This document shows, piece by piece, positions 8,526 to 17,914 of a stretch of 64,000 nucleotides of DNA. Every line of letters starts with the position of its first letter. The first letter of the stretch is position 1. The notes below the pieces were generated by a model. The model was not told where the DNA came from and did no database searches. It was given only the letters and a program-made list of their open reading frames with translations. Source of the stretch: Phycisphaerales bacterium (GTDB lineage Bacteria > Planctomycetota > Phycisphaerae > Phycisphaerales > SM1A02); contig SIAK01000004.1 of NCBI GenBank assembly GCA_009691805.1, forward strand, positions 1 to 64,000, given 5' to 3'. The translations under genes and the position numbers were made by a program.

Positions 8526-9845
8526 ATGGATGGTTCGAGTGTCACCCCTTATGTGCGATCGCGCCTGTCGTTCATGATGTTTTTGCAGTACGCGATTTGG
8601 GGAGCATGGCTTCCGATCCTGTATCCGTTCCTTATGGGCTATCGAGGATTTTCGCTTGATCAAACCGGCATGTGTTTGATGGCGGGCGCGGTGGGCGCAC
8701 TCGCTGGTCCATTCATCGCAGGGCAACTTGCGGATCGATCCGTTGCGACGGAGAAGTTACTCGCATTGAGTCATCTCATTGGCGCAGTACTCGTGTTCTT
8801 CCTCACCACTGCAGCAGACTTCGACACATTCCTCGGGTTGAGTTTCCTCTACGGACTCGTCTACGCACCGACGCTTGCGCTGACGAACTCGATCTCATTT
8901 GCAAATCTCCCCGATCGCGATCGTGACTTCGCGCCGGTGCGTTTGTGGGGCACGATTGGTTGGATCGCTGCAGGAATCTTCGTCGGTCAAGTGCTCTATC
9001 GATTCCATACACCGAGCGGTGAAGGCGTCACACCCGATGCAATAAGCGCCGCGCAAAACGCTGGTCGCGTTGTTGCGTTCCAAGTGAGTGCGGTGCTCGG
9101 CGTCATCATGGCGGTCTACTGCCTCACGCTGCCGTCGACGCCTCCCACGAAGTCCGCGAAAGAACGCACAGCCTGGCTTGAAGCACTCAATGAAGTTCGC
9201 AAGCAACCGCTCGTGACACTCTTCCTGATCGCAGTGCCGATCAGCATGATTCACCAGTTCTACTTCGTGTTCACCGCAGATTTTGTGACTAGGGTTCAGA
9301 ACGCCGCAAACAACGAGAATGCAAACGCGTTCGCAAAGATGGTGAACGAAGTCCTCGGTGTCGGTGGTGGTGGATTGATGACCATTGGTCAGATGACAGA
9401 AATCGTAGTGCTCGCACTGATGCCATTCATCGCCTTGACGTTTTCGCGCAAGACACTACTGCTCACAGGCATCGCCGCCTACGCGCTTCGCATGGCACTC
9501 TTCGCCTACGCGCCCGAGTTGCCGTTCGTCCTCATGGGCATCGCGCTGCACGGCTTGTGCTTCGGCTGCTTCATCTTCGTCGCCTTCATGATCGTCGACG
9601 AAAACACCACGCCAGATGTTCGCGCAACAACGCAGAACCTCTTCAACTTCGTGATCATCGGTATCGGCATCATCGTTGGCAGCCTCTTCGCAACCAGCGT
9701 CGCAGGAAGATACGCACAGCCCGACGCGGCAATCCCGATGGACTATGTGAAACTCTTCTCCGTCCCGATGTACATGGCGCTTGGATGCTTCTTGTTGATG
9801 CTCGCGTTCTATCCATCAAAACAACTGGCTCGCACGCAAGCCTGA
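8526..9845 (+). CDS. MFS transporter, nucleoside:H+ symporter-like
   Basis: A 439-residue polytopic membrane protein with about 12 hydrophobic segments. The N-terminus FMMFLQYAIWGAWLPIL and the following DQTGMCLMAGAVGALAGPFIAGQLADR loop resemble the nucleoside:proton symporter branch of the major facilitator superfamily; LWGTIGWIAAGI is also typical of that branch. A GGAG ribosome binding site lies about 9 bases before the ATG. The substrate could be a nucleoside, but in planctomycetes this branch has expanded and the substrate is not safe to name. The gene ends just before a strong bidirectional terminator at 9874-9908. Confidence 0.8.
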   Translation: MDGSSVTPYVRSRLSFMMFLQYAIWGAWLPILYPFLMGYRGFSLDQTGMCLMAGAVGALAGPFIAGQLADRSVATEKLLALSHLIGAVLVFFLTTAADFDTFLGLSFLYGLVYAPTLALTNSISFANLPDRDRDFAPVRLWGTIGWIAAGIFVGQVLYRFHTPSGEGVTPDAISAAQNAGRVVAFQVSAVLGVIMAVYCLTLPSTPPTKSAKERTAWLEALNEVRKQPLVTLFLIAVPISMIHQFYFVFTADFVTRVQNAANNENANAFAKMVNEVLGVGGGGLMTIGQMTEIVVLALMPFIALTFSRKTLLLTGIAAYALRMALFAYAPELPFVLMGIALHGLCFGCFIFVAFMIVDENTTPDVRATTQNLFNFVIIGIGIIVGSLFATSVAGRYAQPDAAIPMDYVKLFSVPMYMALGCFLLMLAFYPSKQLARTQA

Positions 9846-9873
9846 GTCGAGTGTTGAGAGCTGCACCTCTGCA

Positions 9874-9908
9874 ACGGACGCCGCGATGAATATCGCGGCG
9901 TCCGTTTT
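9874..9908. terminator. Bidirectional rho-independent terminator
   Basis: A perfect 13-bp stem (CGGACGCCGCGAT with its complement) closes a short AT loop and is followed by TTTT on the plus strand. It sits between the MFS gene (plus) and the convergent 75-residue gene (minus), so it can serve both. Confidence 0.85.
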
Positions 9909-9926
9909 CATTGCGTGCGGTTTGGG

Positions 9927-10154
9927 TCAGTAGCTGCTGTGGTCGCTGCACTCCGCGCGGATCCGTCGCAGCGTTTCGTCCATTGCTTCGAGCGCGTTTC
10001 CTGCGGAGTGGAGTGCGCGGTCGATGGGCTCAATCGAGCGTTCGTAGAACGCACGCGAGACATCATCGCGCCAGGACTCCTTCACCTGCATCCATGCCGC
10101 GAGAAGGTCTTTGTGCGCGCCCGAAAGTTGCAGGCGCGTGTCGTTCATACTCAT
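9927..10154 (-). CDS. Small helical protein with W-R-D-x5-F motif (WXG-like cassette, third gene)
   Basis: A 75-residue, wholly helical and charged protein that I do not recognise by name. It contains SWRDDVSRAF, with Trp followed by Arg-Asp and a Phe exactly eight positions after the Trp. The first gene of the cassette (10778-11050) has TWKDQEQQKF with the same W-[KR]-D-x5-F spacing. No signal peptide, membrane segment or cysteine cluster is seen apart from a single Cys near the end. Its start overlaps the 3-prime end of the 199-residue gene by 4 bp, so translation is probably coupled. A WXG100-like helical hairpin that pairs with its neighbour is my inference. Confidence 0.7.
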   Translation of the reverse strand: MSMNDTRLQLSGAHKDLLAAWMQVKESWRDDVSRAFYERSIEPIDRALHSAGNALEAMDETLRRIRAECSDHSSY

Positions 10155-10750
10155 GCTGCACCACCTTCGGTTGACGTTGTCTCTTCAGTCTCGGGCGCGG
10201 TTTCGCCGGAGCGGCGCATCGAGCGAATCGAGTCGTTGGCTTGTTCGAGTTGTTGCGCGAGCGTGGGCGTTGGAGTCGCCACATACGCTTCAAGCGCGAG
10301 CACCATGTTGCGAAGGCGCAAGATCGCGTTCGGCATATCGCGGTCGATCATTCCCGCTGCAGATCCGACCGCACCTTTGTAGATCGCAAACTCACGCTCG
10401 AGTGCCACGTGCCAACGCTTGGCGGCATTGAGTCGCTGTTGTGCGTCTTCAAGCACGCGAATCGCTTTCTGAATCGCCTTCTTCTCATCGATGATGGAAG
10501 GGCGCGCCGTGCCGCCCATGGTTTGCAACTCTTTGCGAAACTTCGCACCCTTCGCGGAGTTCAGTTCTTCTGCGAGTTTAGGAATGACTCGCTTCAAGTG
10601 TGGAATGCGCTCGCGTTCAAGCCACACGAATGTGCCGCGAATCTCGCTCTCCGCGCTTGAGAGTGCGATCATGCACTGCTCACGAAATCGCACGATCGCA
10701 TGACGGAAGCGCTCGAGAGCCTCAATAGAAGTGACGTTGGCTGGTCCCAC
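10151..10750 (-). CDS. Coiled-coil protein of the WXG-like cassette (second gene)
   Basis: A 199-residue, strongly helical protein rich in Arg, Lys, Glu and Ala, with a long central coiled-coil (about residues 70-135, including EKKAIQKAIRVLEDAQQRLNA broken only by charged heptads). There is no signal peptide or membrane segment. The C-terminal 25 residues are Ser/Thr/Glu-rich and probably disordered. I recall proteins of similar size and pattern beside WXG100-type genes in other phyla, but have no assigned function for them. It lies between the two small W-[KR]-D-x5-F proteins, 27 bp after the first and overlapping the third by 4 bp, so the three most likely form one operon. Confidence 0.7.
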   Translation of the reverse strand: MGPANVTSIEALERFRHAIVRFREQCMIALSSAESEIRGTFVWLERERIPHLKRVIPKLAEELNSAKGAKFRKELQTMGGTARPSIIDEKKAIQKAIRVLEDAQQRLNAAKRWHVALEREFAIYKGAVGSAAGMIDRDMPNAILRLRNMVLALEAYVATPTPTLAQQLEQANDSIRSMRRSGETAPETEETTSTEGGAA

Positions 10751-10777
10751 GACGGCGATACTCCACGAAGGCGTTGT

Positions 10778-11050
10778 TTAGCGCTGTTTGAAGTATTCCT
10801 CAACGCGATCAGCCTTGCGCGCGAGGAACGGAACATGCTGCTCACTCACGCGAAGGAACTTCACGAGTACCTTCATCGTGTTCTCGAACTCTTCTTGAAA
10901 CTTCTGCTGCTCCTGATCCTTCCACGTCTGATTGAGCGAACCCATCTTCGCGCCCATCGCAGAAACTTGCGCTTGCAGTTCCGTGTTGAAACGGTGAAGG
11001 TCCGCGGCGAATCGCCGCATTTCGGCTGGATCAACGATGGCTTTCGACAT
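10778..11050 (-). CDS. WXG100-like small helical protein (first gene of cassette)
   Basis: A 90-residue protein with the size, all-helical composition and central Trp of the WXG100/ESAT-6 superfamily. Helix one spans about residues 8-35, a turn carries LNQTWKDQEQQKF (Trp-Lys-Asp in place of Trp-x-Gly), and helix two continues to the C-terminus, ending VEEYFKQR. Classical WXG100 proteins are dimers exported by type VII secretion, but no EccC/EssC-type ATPase is in this window. The gene leads a three-gene operon and is divergent from the aldehyde dehydrogenase across 56 bp. A GGAG lies about 10 bases before its ATG. Confidence 0.7.
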   Translation of the reverse strand: MSKAIVDPAEMRRFAADLHRFNTELQAQVSAMGAKMGSLNQTWKDQEQQKFQEEFENTMKVLVKFLRVSEQHVPFLARKADRVEEYFKQR

Positions 11051-11106
11051 AGAGGGGGCTCCAACTTGTCATACTACGGTCTCATTCATCAAAGAGGGAG
11101 TTTCAT

Positions 11107-12549
11107 TTGGACTTTGCACCCTGTCTCATCGATGGTTGCCTCCACACCGCAAGTGATGGCGCACCGCTGGAAGTCAAGAATCCCGCGACAAACGAGGTCA
11201 TAGGCGTGATGCCGATGTGCTCTGCTGCGGATGCGGCGTCTGCAGCCGATGCTGCAGTGCGCGCGTTTGCGAGTTGGAAGCGCACGACCGCTGCCGAACG
11301 CGCGCGTCTCCTTCGCACAGTGGCGGCAAGGCTGCGCACTGCGCGTGATCTGTTCGCGAAGACGATCACGCTTGAGTGCGGGAAGCCGATTCTCGAAGCG
11401 CGCGGCGAGGTGGAATACTCCGCGAGTTTTTTCGACGCTGCAGCGAGCGCGGGGGAGATGCTCGAGGGGAGCACGATTGCCTCGCGCATCGCCGATCGAC
11501 GGGTGTTTGCTGTGCGAGAACCGCTCGGCGCGACCATGGCGATTACGCCGTGGAACTTCCCACTCGCGATGATCGCGCGCAAGACCGGTCCGGCGCTTGC
11601 AGCAGGTTGCACGCAGGTGGTGAAGCCGAGTGAAGAGACGCCCTTGTCCGCGTCGCTGCTTGCGCAAGCGATGCTCGAGTGCGGCATTCCTGCGGGAGTT
11701 TTCAATTGTGTGACCGGAGATGCAGCGACGATTGTCGGCGCTCTGCTCAAGCACGAGGGCATGCGCAAACTTTCTTTCACAGGTTCGACGGAAGTCGGTC
11801 GTTTGCTCGCGCGGCAAGCCTCGGATCGATTGGTGAAGTGTGCGCTTGAACTCGGCGGTAATGCGCCATTTATTGTGTTTGCCGATGCGGATCTTGCGCG
11901 CGCGGCCGAGCAACTGATCGCAGCGAAGTTTCGATTCATGGGGCAGACATGCATCAGCGCGAATCGTGTGTATGTCGAACGCGGTGTGCTTGCGCAGTTC
12001 ACTGCGCTGCTCGAAACAAGAATGGACGCGCTCACTATCGGAGATCCGCTGCTTGAGTCCACGCGCATCGGTCCACTTATCAATGATGCGGCGGTTGCCA
12101 AGGTGCAACGTCACGTGGATGATGCGATCAAGCACGGTGCGAAGTTGCGTCGCGGCGGAAGCGTTGCACGCCTTGCAGGAATGTCGCGACGATTCTTCGA
12201 GCCAACCCTGCTCGAAGGCGGATCGTCTTCGATGGCGTGTGCATGCGAGGAGACGTTCGGCCCTGTGCTCACGCTGCACGCATTCGACTCAGAGCAAGAA
12301 GTCATCACCAGCGCGAACGCTGTTTCCGTCGGGCTCGCGGCGTATGTCATGACGCAGGACTCCGATCGACTCTGGCGGGTGGTTGAACAACTCGACGCAG
12401 GCGTCATTGGCGCCAACGACGGCGCACCGAGCGCTGCCGAAGCACCGTTTGGCGGATTCAAAGAATCCGGCTACGGCAAAGAGGGCGGTCGCATGGGCGT
12501 GGAGGAGTACACGCGCGTGAAGTACATCTCCATGCGCGTTCGCGGTTGA
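11107..12549 (+). CDS. NAD(P)-dependent aldehyde dehydrogenase (succinate-semialdehyde dehydrogenase-like)
   Basis: Oxidises an aldehyde to the acid. The start is a TTG at 11107, supported by an AGAGGGAG ribosome binding site about 7 bases upstream; no ATG fits the family N-terminus. The 480-residue protein has ITPWNFPLAMIARKTGPALAAG, the Rossmann glycine motif FTGSTEVGRLL, the catalytic glutamate in ALELGGNAPFIV, the catalytic cysteine in GQTCISANRVYVE, and the C-terminal PFGGFKESGYGKEGG. This pattern fits the GabD/SSADH branch, but the substrate is not proven. It converges with rpoD through a shared terminator. Confidence 0.9.
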   Translation: MDFAPCLIDGCLHTASDGAPLEVKNPATNEVIGVMPMCSAADAASAADAAVRAFASWKRTTAAERARLLRTVAARLRTARDLFAKTITLECGKPILEARGEVEYSASFFDAAASAGEMLEGSTIASRIADRRVFAVREPLGATMAITPWNFPLAMIARKTGPALAAGCTQVVKPSEETPLSASLLAQAMLECGIPAGVFNCVTGDAATIVGALLKHEGMRKLSFTGSTEVGRLLARQASDRLVKCALELGGNAPFIVFADADLARAAEQLIAAKFRFMGQTCISANRVYVERGVLAQFTALLETRMDALTIGDPLLESTRIGPLINDAAVAKVQRHVDDAIKHGAKLRRGGSVARLAGMSRRFFEPTLLEGGSSSMACACEETFGPVLTLHAFDSEQEVITSANAVSVGLAAYVMTQDSDRLWRVVEQLDAGVIGANDGAPSAAEAPFGGFKESGYGKEGGRMGVEEYTRVKYISMRVRG

Positions 12550-12585
12550 TCGAATGACCTTGGGTGGTGCGTGAACGCATCGAAA

Positions 12586-12620
12586 GAAAAAGGGGTCGCC
12601 GATGTGGCGACCCCTTTGAA
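12586..12620. terminator. Bidirectional rho-independent terminator
   Basis: A 12-bp GC-rich stem (AAAGGGGTCGCC with its complement) and a short loop, flanked by an A-run on the left and CTTTG on the right, so a T-run follows on the minus strand. It lies between the convergent aldehyde dehydrogenase and rpoD. Confidence 0.85.
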
Positions 12621-12652
12621 GAGTGCTGCTTTTTCGATCGCGGAAGCAGTCG

Positions 12653-14587
12653 TCAGTCGGATGCCATCTCGACGTCCAACACTTCGATCGTCTCTTCTTC
12701 GGGTGAACCTGGGAGGAAACTCGCGAGGCGCTGGCGGCGCACAGGGTGCTGCAACTTGCGGATCGCCTTCGCTTCGACCTGGCGCACGCGCTCGCGCGTG
12801 ACCTTGAAAATGCGACCGACTTCTTCGAGTGTGTAGATGTAGCCGTCGCCGATGCCGTAGCGCAACTTCAGAATCTCGCGCTCGCGATACGTGAGGGTCT
12901 TGAGCACATCGCTGATGCGTTGGCGCAACATTTCGTTGGTCGCGCTTTCCGCAGGGCTCTCTTGACGCTCGTCTTCGATGAAGTCGCCGAAGTGCGAATC
13001 TTCGCTTTCGCCGACAGGACGATCGAGCGAGATCGGATGACGCGAGATCTTCATCACGCGACGCGTCTCGTCGATCGGCATCTTCGCCTTCACGGAAATC
13101 TCTTCCATTGTCGGCTCGCGACCGAGCTCTTGGAGAAGACCCTTCTGAATGTTGCGAAGCTTCGACATCGTCTCGATCATGTGGACGGGCACGCGAATCG
13201 TGCGCGCATGATCGGCAATCGCGCGGGTAATCGCCTGGCGAATCCACCACGTCGCGTACGTCGAGAACTTGTAGCCTCGCTTGTACTCGTACTTGTCGAC
13301 AGCACGCATGAGTCCCGTGTTGCCCTCTTGAATAATGTCGAGGAAGGGGAGGCCGCGATTGCGATACTTCTTCGCGATCGACACGACGAGTCGCAAGTTG
13401 CCGCCCGAAAGATCGCGCTTGGCTTGTTCGTACTCGACGAAGACGCGGCGCAAGTCAAGCATGCGACGATCGAAATCTTCGTTGCCCTCCATGACGAGGC
13501 TGCGAAGACCTTCGTGCTCTTCGCGCATGACGAAAATATCTTCAGGGTCGTATCGCTCTGGATGGCGCGAGGCCTTCTCGACGGACTTTTCGACTTCCTT
13601 GATCTTCTTCGCGATGCCGACCAACTTGCGGTACATCGGAATGATCTTGCCTGTGCGGAGGGAACACTCTTCGAGCAGCGTGCCGATGCGGCGACGACGA
13701 AGCGCAACTTCGCGAACATGCTCCGCGCGAGCAGCAGCGGAGAATTTGCCTCTTTCAGACTCTTCCCAAACTTGCTGATTCAGTCGAAGCAGTTTTTCGA
13801 TCGTCGGAAGATTGTTCGGGATGCGCTTCTCAATGCGCTGCTTCGCGTGCGGCTCCGCAGTGGAGATGCGCATCGTGCGATCGAACGGCAGCTTCTGCGC
13901 CATGACATCTTTGAGGGTGTCGACGGCCATGCGGCCTGCGTAGTCGCTCTCGAGCGTGCGACGGCGGAAGATCATGCGCGTCGTTTCGATCTTCTTTGCA
14001 AGGCGAATCTCTTCTTCGCGAGTGAGCAGCGGAATCGTGCCCATCTGCGTCAGGTACATGCGGATCGGATCGTCGATGCGCTTCGAGCCTGCTTCGGCGA
14101 GTGCGCGTTCGACCACTGCTTGCACTTCCGAGTCATCGAGAATGTCTTCATCGACATCGAAGTCATCTGCCTCTGCCTCTTCCGGTCCCTTGCCATCGAT
14201 CTTGCGCTTCTGCTTCGCTGCTTCCGCGCGCGCGAGCACGCGAGCTTGCTCGTTCTTGAGTTTCTGCGCGGCAGCTTCTTTCGTCTGCTTCGTTTCCTTC
14301 GCAGGTTTTCCATCTTTGTTCTTGCGCGGTTCATCGCGTTGGAACTTCAAGTTCGTTTGCAGTGGTGCGACGAAGCACACGAGGTTGCCTCGGCGGATCT
14401 CACCTTCTTCGAGCAGATTGATATTGCGCTCACCGATGAAGACCAACAACTCATCGAGCCGTTCTGGATCGACGAACTCATCCGGAAGGCAAGTGTTGAG
14501 TTCTTCGTAGCTGATCCATCCACGCGAAGTTCCATGCTCGAGCAACTCGCGAAGGACTGGGGTAAACGATTCGATGGACATGCTCAC
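12653..14587 (-). CDS. rpoD: RNA polymerase primary sigma factor (sigma-70)
   Basis: Principal sigma factor directing promoter recognition. The 644-residue protein has a region 1.1-like N-terminus ([18 protein letters not shown]), then a Lys/Glu-rich linker of about 60 residues, region 1.2 ([21 protein letters not shown]), a non-conserved spacer, region 2 ([20 protein letters not shown], then the -10 reading helix around [17 protein letters not shown]), region 3 and region 4 ([17 protein letters not shown] and the helix-turn-helix [19 protein letters not shown]). The GTG start at 14587 overlaps the dnaG stop (GTGA); an ATG two codons later is an alternative. Gene order dnaG-rpoD is the classical macromolecular synthesis operon. 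Confidence 0.96.
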   Translation of the reverse strand: MSMSIESFTPVLRELLEHGTSRGWISYEELNTCLPDEFVDPERLDELLVFIGERNINLLEEGEIRRGNLVCFVAPLQTNLKFQRDEPRKNKDGKPAKETKQTKEAAAQKLKNEQARVLARAEAAKQKRKIDGKGPEEAEADDFDVDEDILDDSEVQAVVERALAEAGSKRIDDPIRMYLTQMGTIPLLTREEEIRLAKKIETTRMIFRRRTLESDYAGRMAVDTLKDVMAQKLPFDRTMRISTAEPHAKQRIEKRIPNNLPTIEKLLRLNQQVWEESERGKFSAAARAEHVREVALRRRRIGTLLEECSLRTGKIIPMYRKLVGIAKKIKEVEKSVEKASRHPERYDPEDIFVMREEHEGLRSLVMEGNEDFDRRMLDLRRVFVEYEQAKRDLSGGNLRLVVSIAKKYRNRGLPFLDIIQEGNTGLMRAVDKYEYKRGYKFSTYATWWIRQAITRAIADHARTIRVPVHMIETMSKLRNIQKGLLQELGREPTMEEISVKAKMPIDETRRVMKISRHPISLDRPVGESEDSHFGDFIEDERQESPAESATNEMLRQRISDVLKTLTYREREILKLRYGIGDGYIYTLEEVGRIFKVTRERVRQVEAKAIRKLQHPVRRQRLASFLPGSPEEETIEVLDVEMASD

Positions 14588-16992
14588 GGGTTGGCTCCAA
14601 GATTCCCCGACTTTGGAAGTCGGCGGATGGCTGTCGGGTCAGCGCCACGGGCGCGCATGTTGTGCATTCGGGTTTCAGTTAACGCATCTGCGGACGAGCA
14701 GACTTTGTCGACTGGTGGGACAAAGACTGGTGGGACAAAGACTGGTGGGACAATGACAGGTTGGACGACGTTGGCCGGGGCCGTTTCAGCGCTGTCAGAT
14801 TGGACGGGGAGGACGCTATCGGCATTCTGAGATGTTCTGCCTGACGAGTCGACGACGGTCATGGTGGATGGGGCCAATGAAACCGTCGTCGTGGGACGCA
14901 TATGGAAATGTGGGTCGGACGTTAGGGTCGAATCTGTCTGGTCTGCGCGGTCGCTGTCGTGAAAAAAATCACCTCGTACTTCGGTCAGCCCATTCGCACG
15001 CACTCGATCGCTTTCGTGCCCCGTTCGAGGCGCATGATCGCGTGCAAGCAAGCCACCATCTAACCGTTCCATCGGGCTTGAGTTGCTTCCAAATGCGTTT
15101 GGCTGATGCCGCACGCTGAGACCTTCAAGAATCTTCCACGCCGAGCGAAGCGCGGCGCGAAGTTCATCAATCGTAGGCTCCTCACTTCTCGGAGGCACTC
15201 CGACAAGTCCGTGAGGCCGCAGAATCTTGTCGAGTTCTAAGACGAGTGCACGCGCAGTGCGCTGCGCTTCCGATCCTTCAATTTCTGAAAGAAGCGAAGC
15301 AAACCTCAGCGTTTTGTTTGACTCTGCCGCTTCCACAATCGCGCGCCATATCTCGCGATGCTCGGGGAGCACAAAGGACTCGAGGGCGAGTGCTTCCGAA
15401 ATCGGAAGTGATCCTTCACCAGCGATTGCGACGGGAGTCTTCGCGAGTGATGGATCCGTCACGAGTGGTGCTAAGAGATGACCTTGCGCGCTGATTTGCG
15501 CGCGTTCCTTCGGGCTTCGCGTTGCGATCGAACGTCCAACAGGAGTGTTTGCCGCAGTCGATGCAGTGGCGAGTGGGGATTCACCTGATTTGCCGCGCGC
15601 GCTCATCTTCGCAGCGAGCGCGAGGACTTCAGTTTCGAGATCTTTCGACGAGATGCGCAGCGTCGGCGCGAGCGTATCGAGCACGAGTTGCCGACGAATG
15701 CCTGGCATATTCGCGAAGCCCAACTCCGCCAGTCGGAGCGCAGTTTTTTCAGCGAGCGATTGCGTCTCCGAAATGCCGTCACATTTCTCTGCTTGCTTGC
15801 GCAGTCGAGTCAACATGTAGTTGAGCGCGGTCACAGACTTGCGCATGGCTTCTTCGAAACGCGCGGGTCCGTTTTCTTGCTTGAGCAGGTCATCGGGATC
15901 GAGTCGATCGGGAAGCGTGCAGATATGCACGTCGATCTTCACTTGGAAGAAGACTTCAATCGCGCGATCGGCGGCCTTCTGTCCTGCCTCGTCGCCGTCA
16001 AAGAGCAGCGTGACGCGAGGCGCCATGAGTGCGAGTTTCGTGGCGTGTTCACGCGTGAAGGCAGTACCAAGCGTCGCGACAGTATTGGTATATCCCGCGC
16101 GATGACAGGCGATGACATCGGTGTAACCCTCCGTCACGATCGCGACACCACGATCGATGATCGATCGGCGCGCTTGATGCAGCGCGTAGAGGGTGCGGCT
16201 CTTGTGAAACACCGAGGATTCAGGGCTATTGACGTACTTCGGCTCGTCTTCAGGCTTGAGCCGACGACCGCCAAACGCGATAGGTCGACCGATTTCGTCG
16301 AAGATCGGAAAGATCAATCGGTTGCGGAGAAAGTCGTAATGTCCTTCGCCACGCGTGGACGCGCGAAGCAATCCAGCGGCGACAAACGCTTCGAAGGGTG
16401 GAACATGATCTCGCCACTGCGGGTCTGAACGCGCACGTTGGTAGGCTTCGAGAAGACCGTCGGATCGATCTGGCGCTGCGCCGAGTTCGAACTGTTCGAG
16501 AACGTCTTGGCTGTAACTTCGCTTCTGCGCTTCGCTGCGCGCGACCGCGCCTGCGGGCTCTTGCAGAATGCGGCGAAAGAATTTGAGTGCGAGAGCATTG
16601 GCGCGAATGACTTCTTCTCGCGTTGGTTCACCCACCGCACGCGCCGTCGGCTTCCACGCCGTCAACTCATAGTTGATCCGTGCGGCCAGGAACTTCAGCG
16701 CATCAATGAACTCCATCTTGTGGTAGTTCATCATGAAGTCGTAGCAATTCCCGCCAGCACCACACGCGAAGCAGTTGTAGAAGCCCGATCCCTTGTGCGT
16801 GATCACCGCAAACGACGGTGTGCGATCCGCATGGAACGGACAGAGCCCAACGAACTCGCGGCCCTTGGGCTTGAGCTGAATCGATTCGCCGATCAACTCG
16901 ACGAGATTCGTTCCCTCAAGAACGCGATCGCGGTCGCGGCTTCGATCGCCATTGCCATCGAATCGAGCAGATTGTGAATTGCTTTGAGACAC
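14584..16992 (-). CDS. dnaG: DNA primase
   Basis: Synthesises RNA primers at the replication fork. The CHC2 zinc-binding domain is present ([13 protein letters not shown], then [14 protein letters not shown]), followed by the primase core with [20 protein letters not shown] and the TOPRIM segment [20 protein letters not shown] and [18 protein letters not shown]. At 802 residues it is about 150-200 longer than usual: after about residue 620 the tail is Ser/Thr/Pro-rich and carries tandem VFVPP repeats. The start is a GTG at 16992 without a clear ribosome binding site. The gene is translationally coupled to rpoD and preceded by a 592-bp gene-free region. Confidence 0.95.
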   Translation of the reverse strand: MSQSNSQSARFDGNGDRSRDRDRVLEGTNLVELIGESIQLKPKGREFVGLCPFHADRTPSFAVITHKGSGFYNCFACGAGGNCYDFMMNYHKMEFIDALKFLAARINYELTAWKPTARAVGEPTREEVIRANALALKFFRRILQEPAGAVARSEAQKRSYSQDVLEQFELGAAPDRSDGLLEAYQRARSDPQWRDHVPPFEAFVAAGLLRASTRGEGHYDFLRNRLIFPIFDEIGRPIAFGGRRLKPEDEPKYVNSPESSVFHKSRTLYALHQARRSIIDRGVAIVTEGYTDVIACHRAGYTNTVATLGTAFTREHATKLALMAPRVTLLFDGDEAGQKAADRAIEVFFQVKIDVHICTLPDRLDPDDLLKQENGPARFEEAMRKSVTALNYMLTRLRKQAEKCDGISETQSLAEKTALRLAELGFANMPGIRRQLVLDTLAPTLRISSKDLETEVLALAAKMSARGKSGESPLATASTAANTPVGRSIATRSPKERAQISAQGHLLAPLVTDPSLAKTPVAIAGEGSLPISEALALESFVLPEHREIWRAIVEAAESNKTLRFASLLSEIEGSEAQRTARALVLELDKILRPHGLVGVPPRSEEPTIDELRAALRSAWKILEGLSVRHQPNAFGSNSSPMERLDGGLLARDHAPRTGHESDRVRANGLTEVRGDFFHDSDRADQTDSTLTSDPHFHMRPTTTVSLAPSTMTVVDSSGRTSQNADSVLPVQSDSAETAPANVVQPVIVPPVFVPPVFVPPVDKVCSSADALTETRMHNMRARGADPTAIRRLPKSGNLGANP
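14711..14770. repeat. 15-bp tandem repeat inside the dnaG tail
   Basis: Unit ACTGGTGGGACAAAG occurs at 14711-14725 and 14726-14740, with one mismatch at 14741-14755 and a degenerate copy at 14756-14770. On the coding strand each unit encodes five residues of a Val-Phe-Val-Pro-Pro type, so length changes keep the dnaG frame. Confidence 0.9.
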
Positions 16993-17584
16993 AGGAGAGA
17001 GAGAATGGAGGCGAGAGATGCAGCAGGTCGAGAGAGGCGCTATCAGCAGTCGGGCGGGCGGAGATGGTCAGGCGGCAGGCTGTGTTCGCAGACGAAACAA
17101 CTGTCCTCATGCATACGGAAACTGTTCGAACCTCAACCTAGTCGCACGCAAAAGAATTCGAGCACTCACACTTCGCGTGTTTCGCCGTCACAAAAAAAGG
17201 GGAAGAACGGTGAAGTTCAACTCCAATGCCTGCAACGCAAGATGCAGACTCCAGTGCGTGAACGAACCACAAGCGAACGAACTTCAAGTTCGCCGAGGAC
17301 GCCGACACGCTGGAACGCAGCCAGAAACACAGACGACTAGGATGACAGGGCGCTGAGTGGTTGTTCGGCCCGACGATGCGGTGCAACGAACGAGGGTCGC
17401 CCTGTTACTGCATGGACGATAGCGCGAAACGGAAAGGAGGCAACTGAACCGAACTCTTTTTCGAGTTGATTTCAAGGGGTAAACCGTGAATTTTCAAAAT
17501 TCTTCACGGCGATGAAACACAACAACCCTTCGCGAGAAGGGTCGTTGGAAAGATCGAGAGGGCAAACTCTAAAAAACGCGGCGT
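16993..17584. other. Gene-free 592-bp region between rpmB and dnaG with inverted repeats
   Basis: No convincing protein gene on either strand: the short open frames here have no family signal and no ribosome binding site. It holds a perfect 15-bp palindrome at 17278-17292 (CGAACTTCAAGTTCG), an 8-bp inverted repeat ACAGGGCG / CGCCCTGT enclosing about 46 bases at 17343-17404 with a nested GTTCG / CGAAC pair, an AT-rich palindrome GAATTTTCAAAATTC near 17488-17502, and the rpmB terminator at 17521-17550. On the minus strand it would form a long dnaG leader. No known riboswitch consensus was recognised. Confidence 0.5.
17521..17550 (-). terminator. Hairpin downstream of rpmB
   Basis: Inverted repeat CAACAACCCTTC ... 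GAAGGGTCGTTG (12 bp with G-U pairs on the RNA) around a short CGCGA loop, about 35 bp after the rpmB stop on the minus strand. It is followed by TGTTTC, a weak T-run. Confidence 0.6.
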
Positions 17585-17863
17585 TTAGACGGCCTCGCCA
17601 GCCTTGAGGCGGCGGGTGTACGCGAACTTGCGCTTGATTGGCTTGATGACAAGGCCCTGACGGATCGCGCGAGTGCTTGCCTTCACGCGCGTCGGAACGC
17701 CGTCCACGAGTGTGGTGACGTTCTGAAGGTTGGGCATGAAGGTGCGCTTCTTGCGAGAAGTCGTCTTGATACCGATTCCGCCGAGGTACTTCGCCTTACC
17801 GCGGTACTTGCAGATGAATCCGGATGTGGTCTTAGCACCAGTGAAATAACAAACGCGCGGCAT
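17585..17863 (-). CDS. rpmB: 50S ribosomal protein L28
   Basis: Large-subunit ribosomal protein, 92 residues from the ATG at 17863. I chose this start because the protein then begins MPRVCYFTGAKT, as the family does, and TTGGAG lies about 6 bases upstream; the open frame runs four codons further to 17875. Family features are TSGFICKYRGKAKYLGGIG, SRKKRTFMPNLQ and the basic C-terminal region. It precedes the long dnaG leader on the same strand but is separated from it by a hairpin terminator. Confidence 0.93.
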   Translation of the reverse strand: MPRVCYFTGAKTTSGFICKYRGKAKYLGGIGIKTTSRKKRTFMPNLQNVTTLVDGVPTRVKASTRAIRQGLVIKPIKRKFAYTRRLKAGEAV

Positions 17864-17914
17864 GACTGACTCCAAAAGGTATTCGCTGAGGTGAGCCCCA
17901 CAGTATAGCGAAAC

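Noticed and set aside
11089-12279. A 396-codon minus-strand frame opposite the aldehyde dehydrogenase
   Set aside because: Arg/His-rich shadow; the plus-strand protein has the catalytic Cys and Glu of the family.
12471-13250. A 259-codon open frame on the minus strand in another frame of rpoD
   Set aside because: Its product is Arg/Asp/Ser-rich with no motif and overlaps rpoD fully; it is a frame shadow.
12746-14830. A 694-codon open frame on the plus strand opposite rpoD and the end of dnaG
   Set aside because: It is the complement of a GC-rich coding region with strong codon bias; rpoD on the minus strand has every sigma-70 motif, and the plus-strand product has no family signal.
17018-17386. 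Short protein genes on either strand in the region upstream of dnaG
   Set aside because: No ribosome binding site, no family signal and Arg/Cys-rich shadow-like composition; an rpsU gene was looked for and not found.
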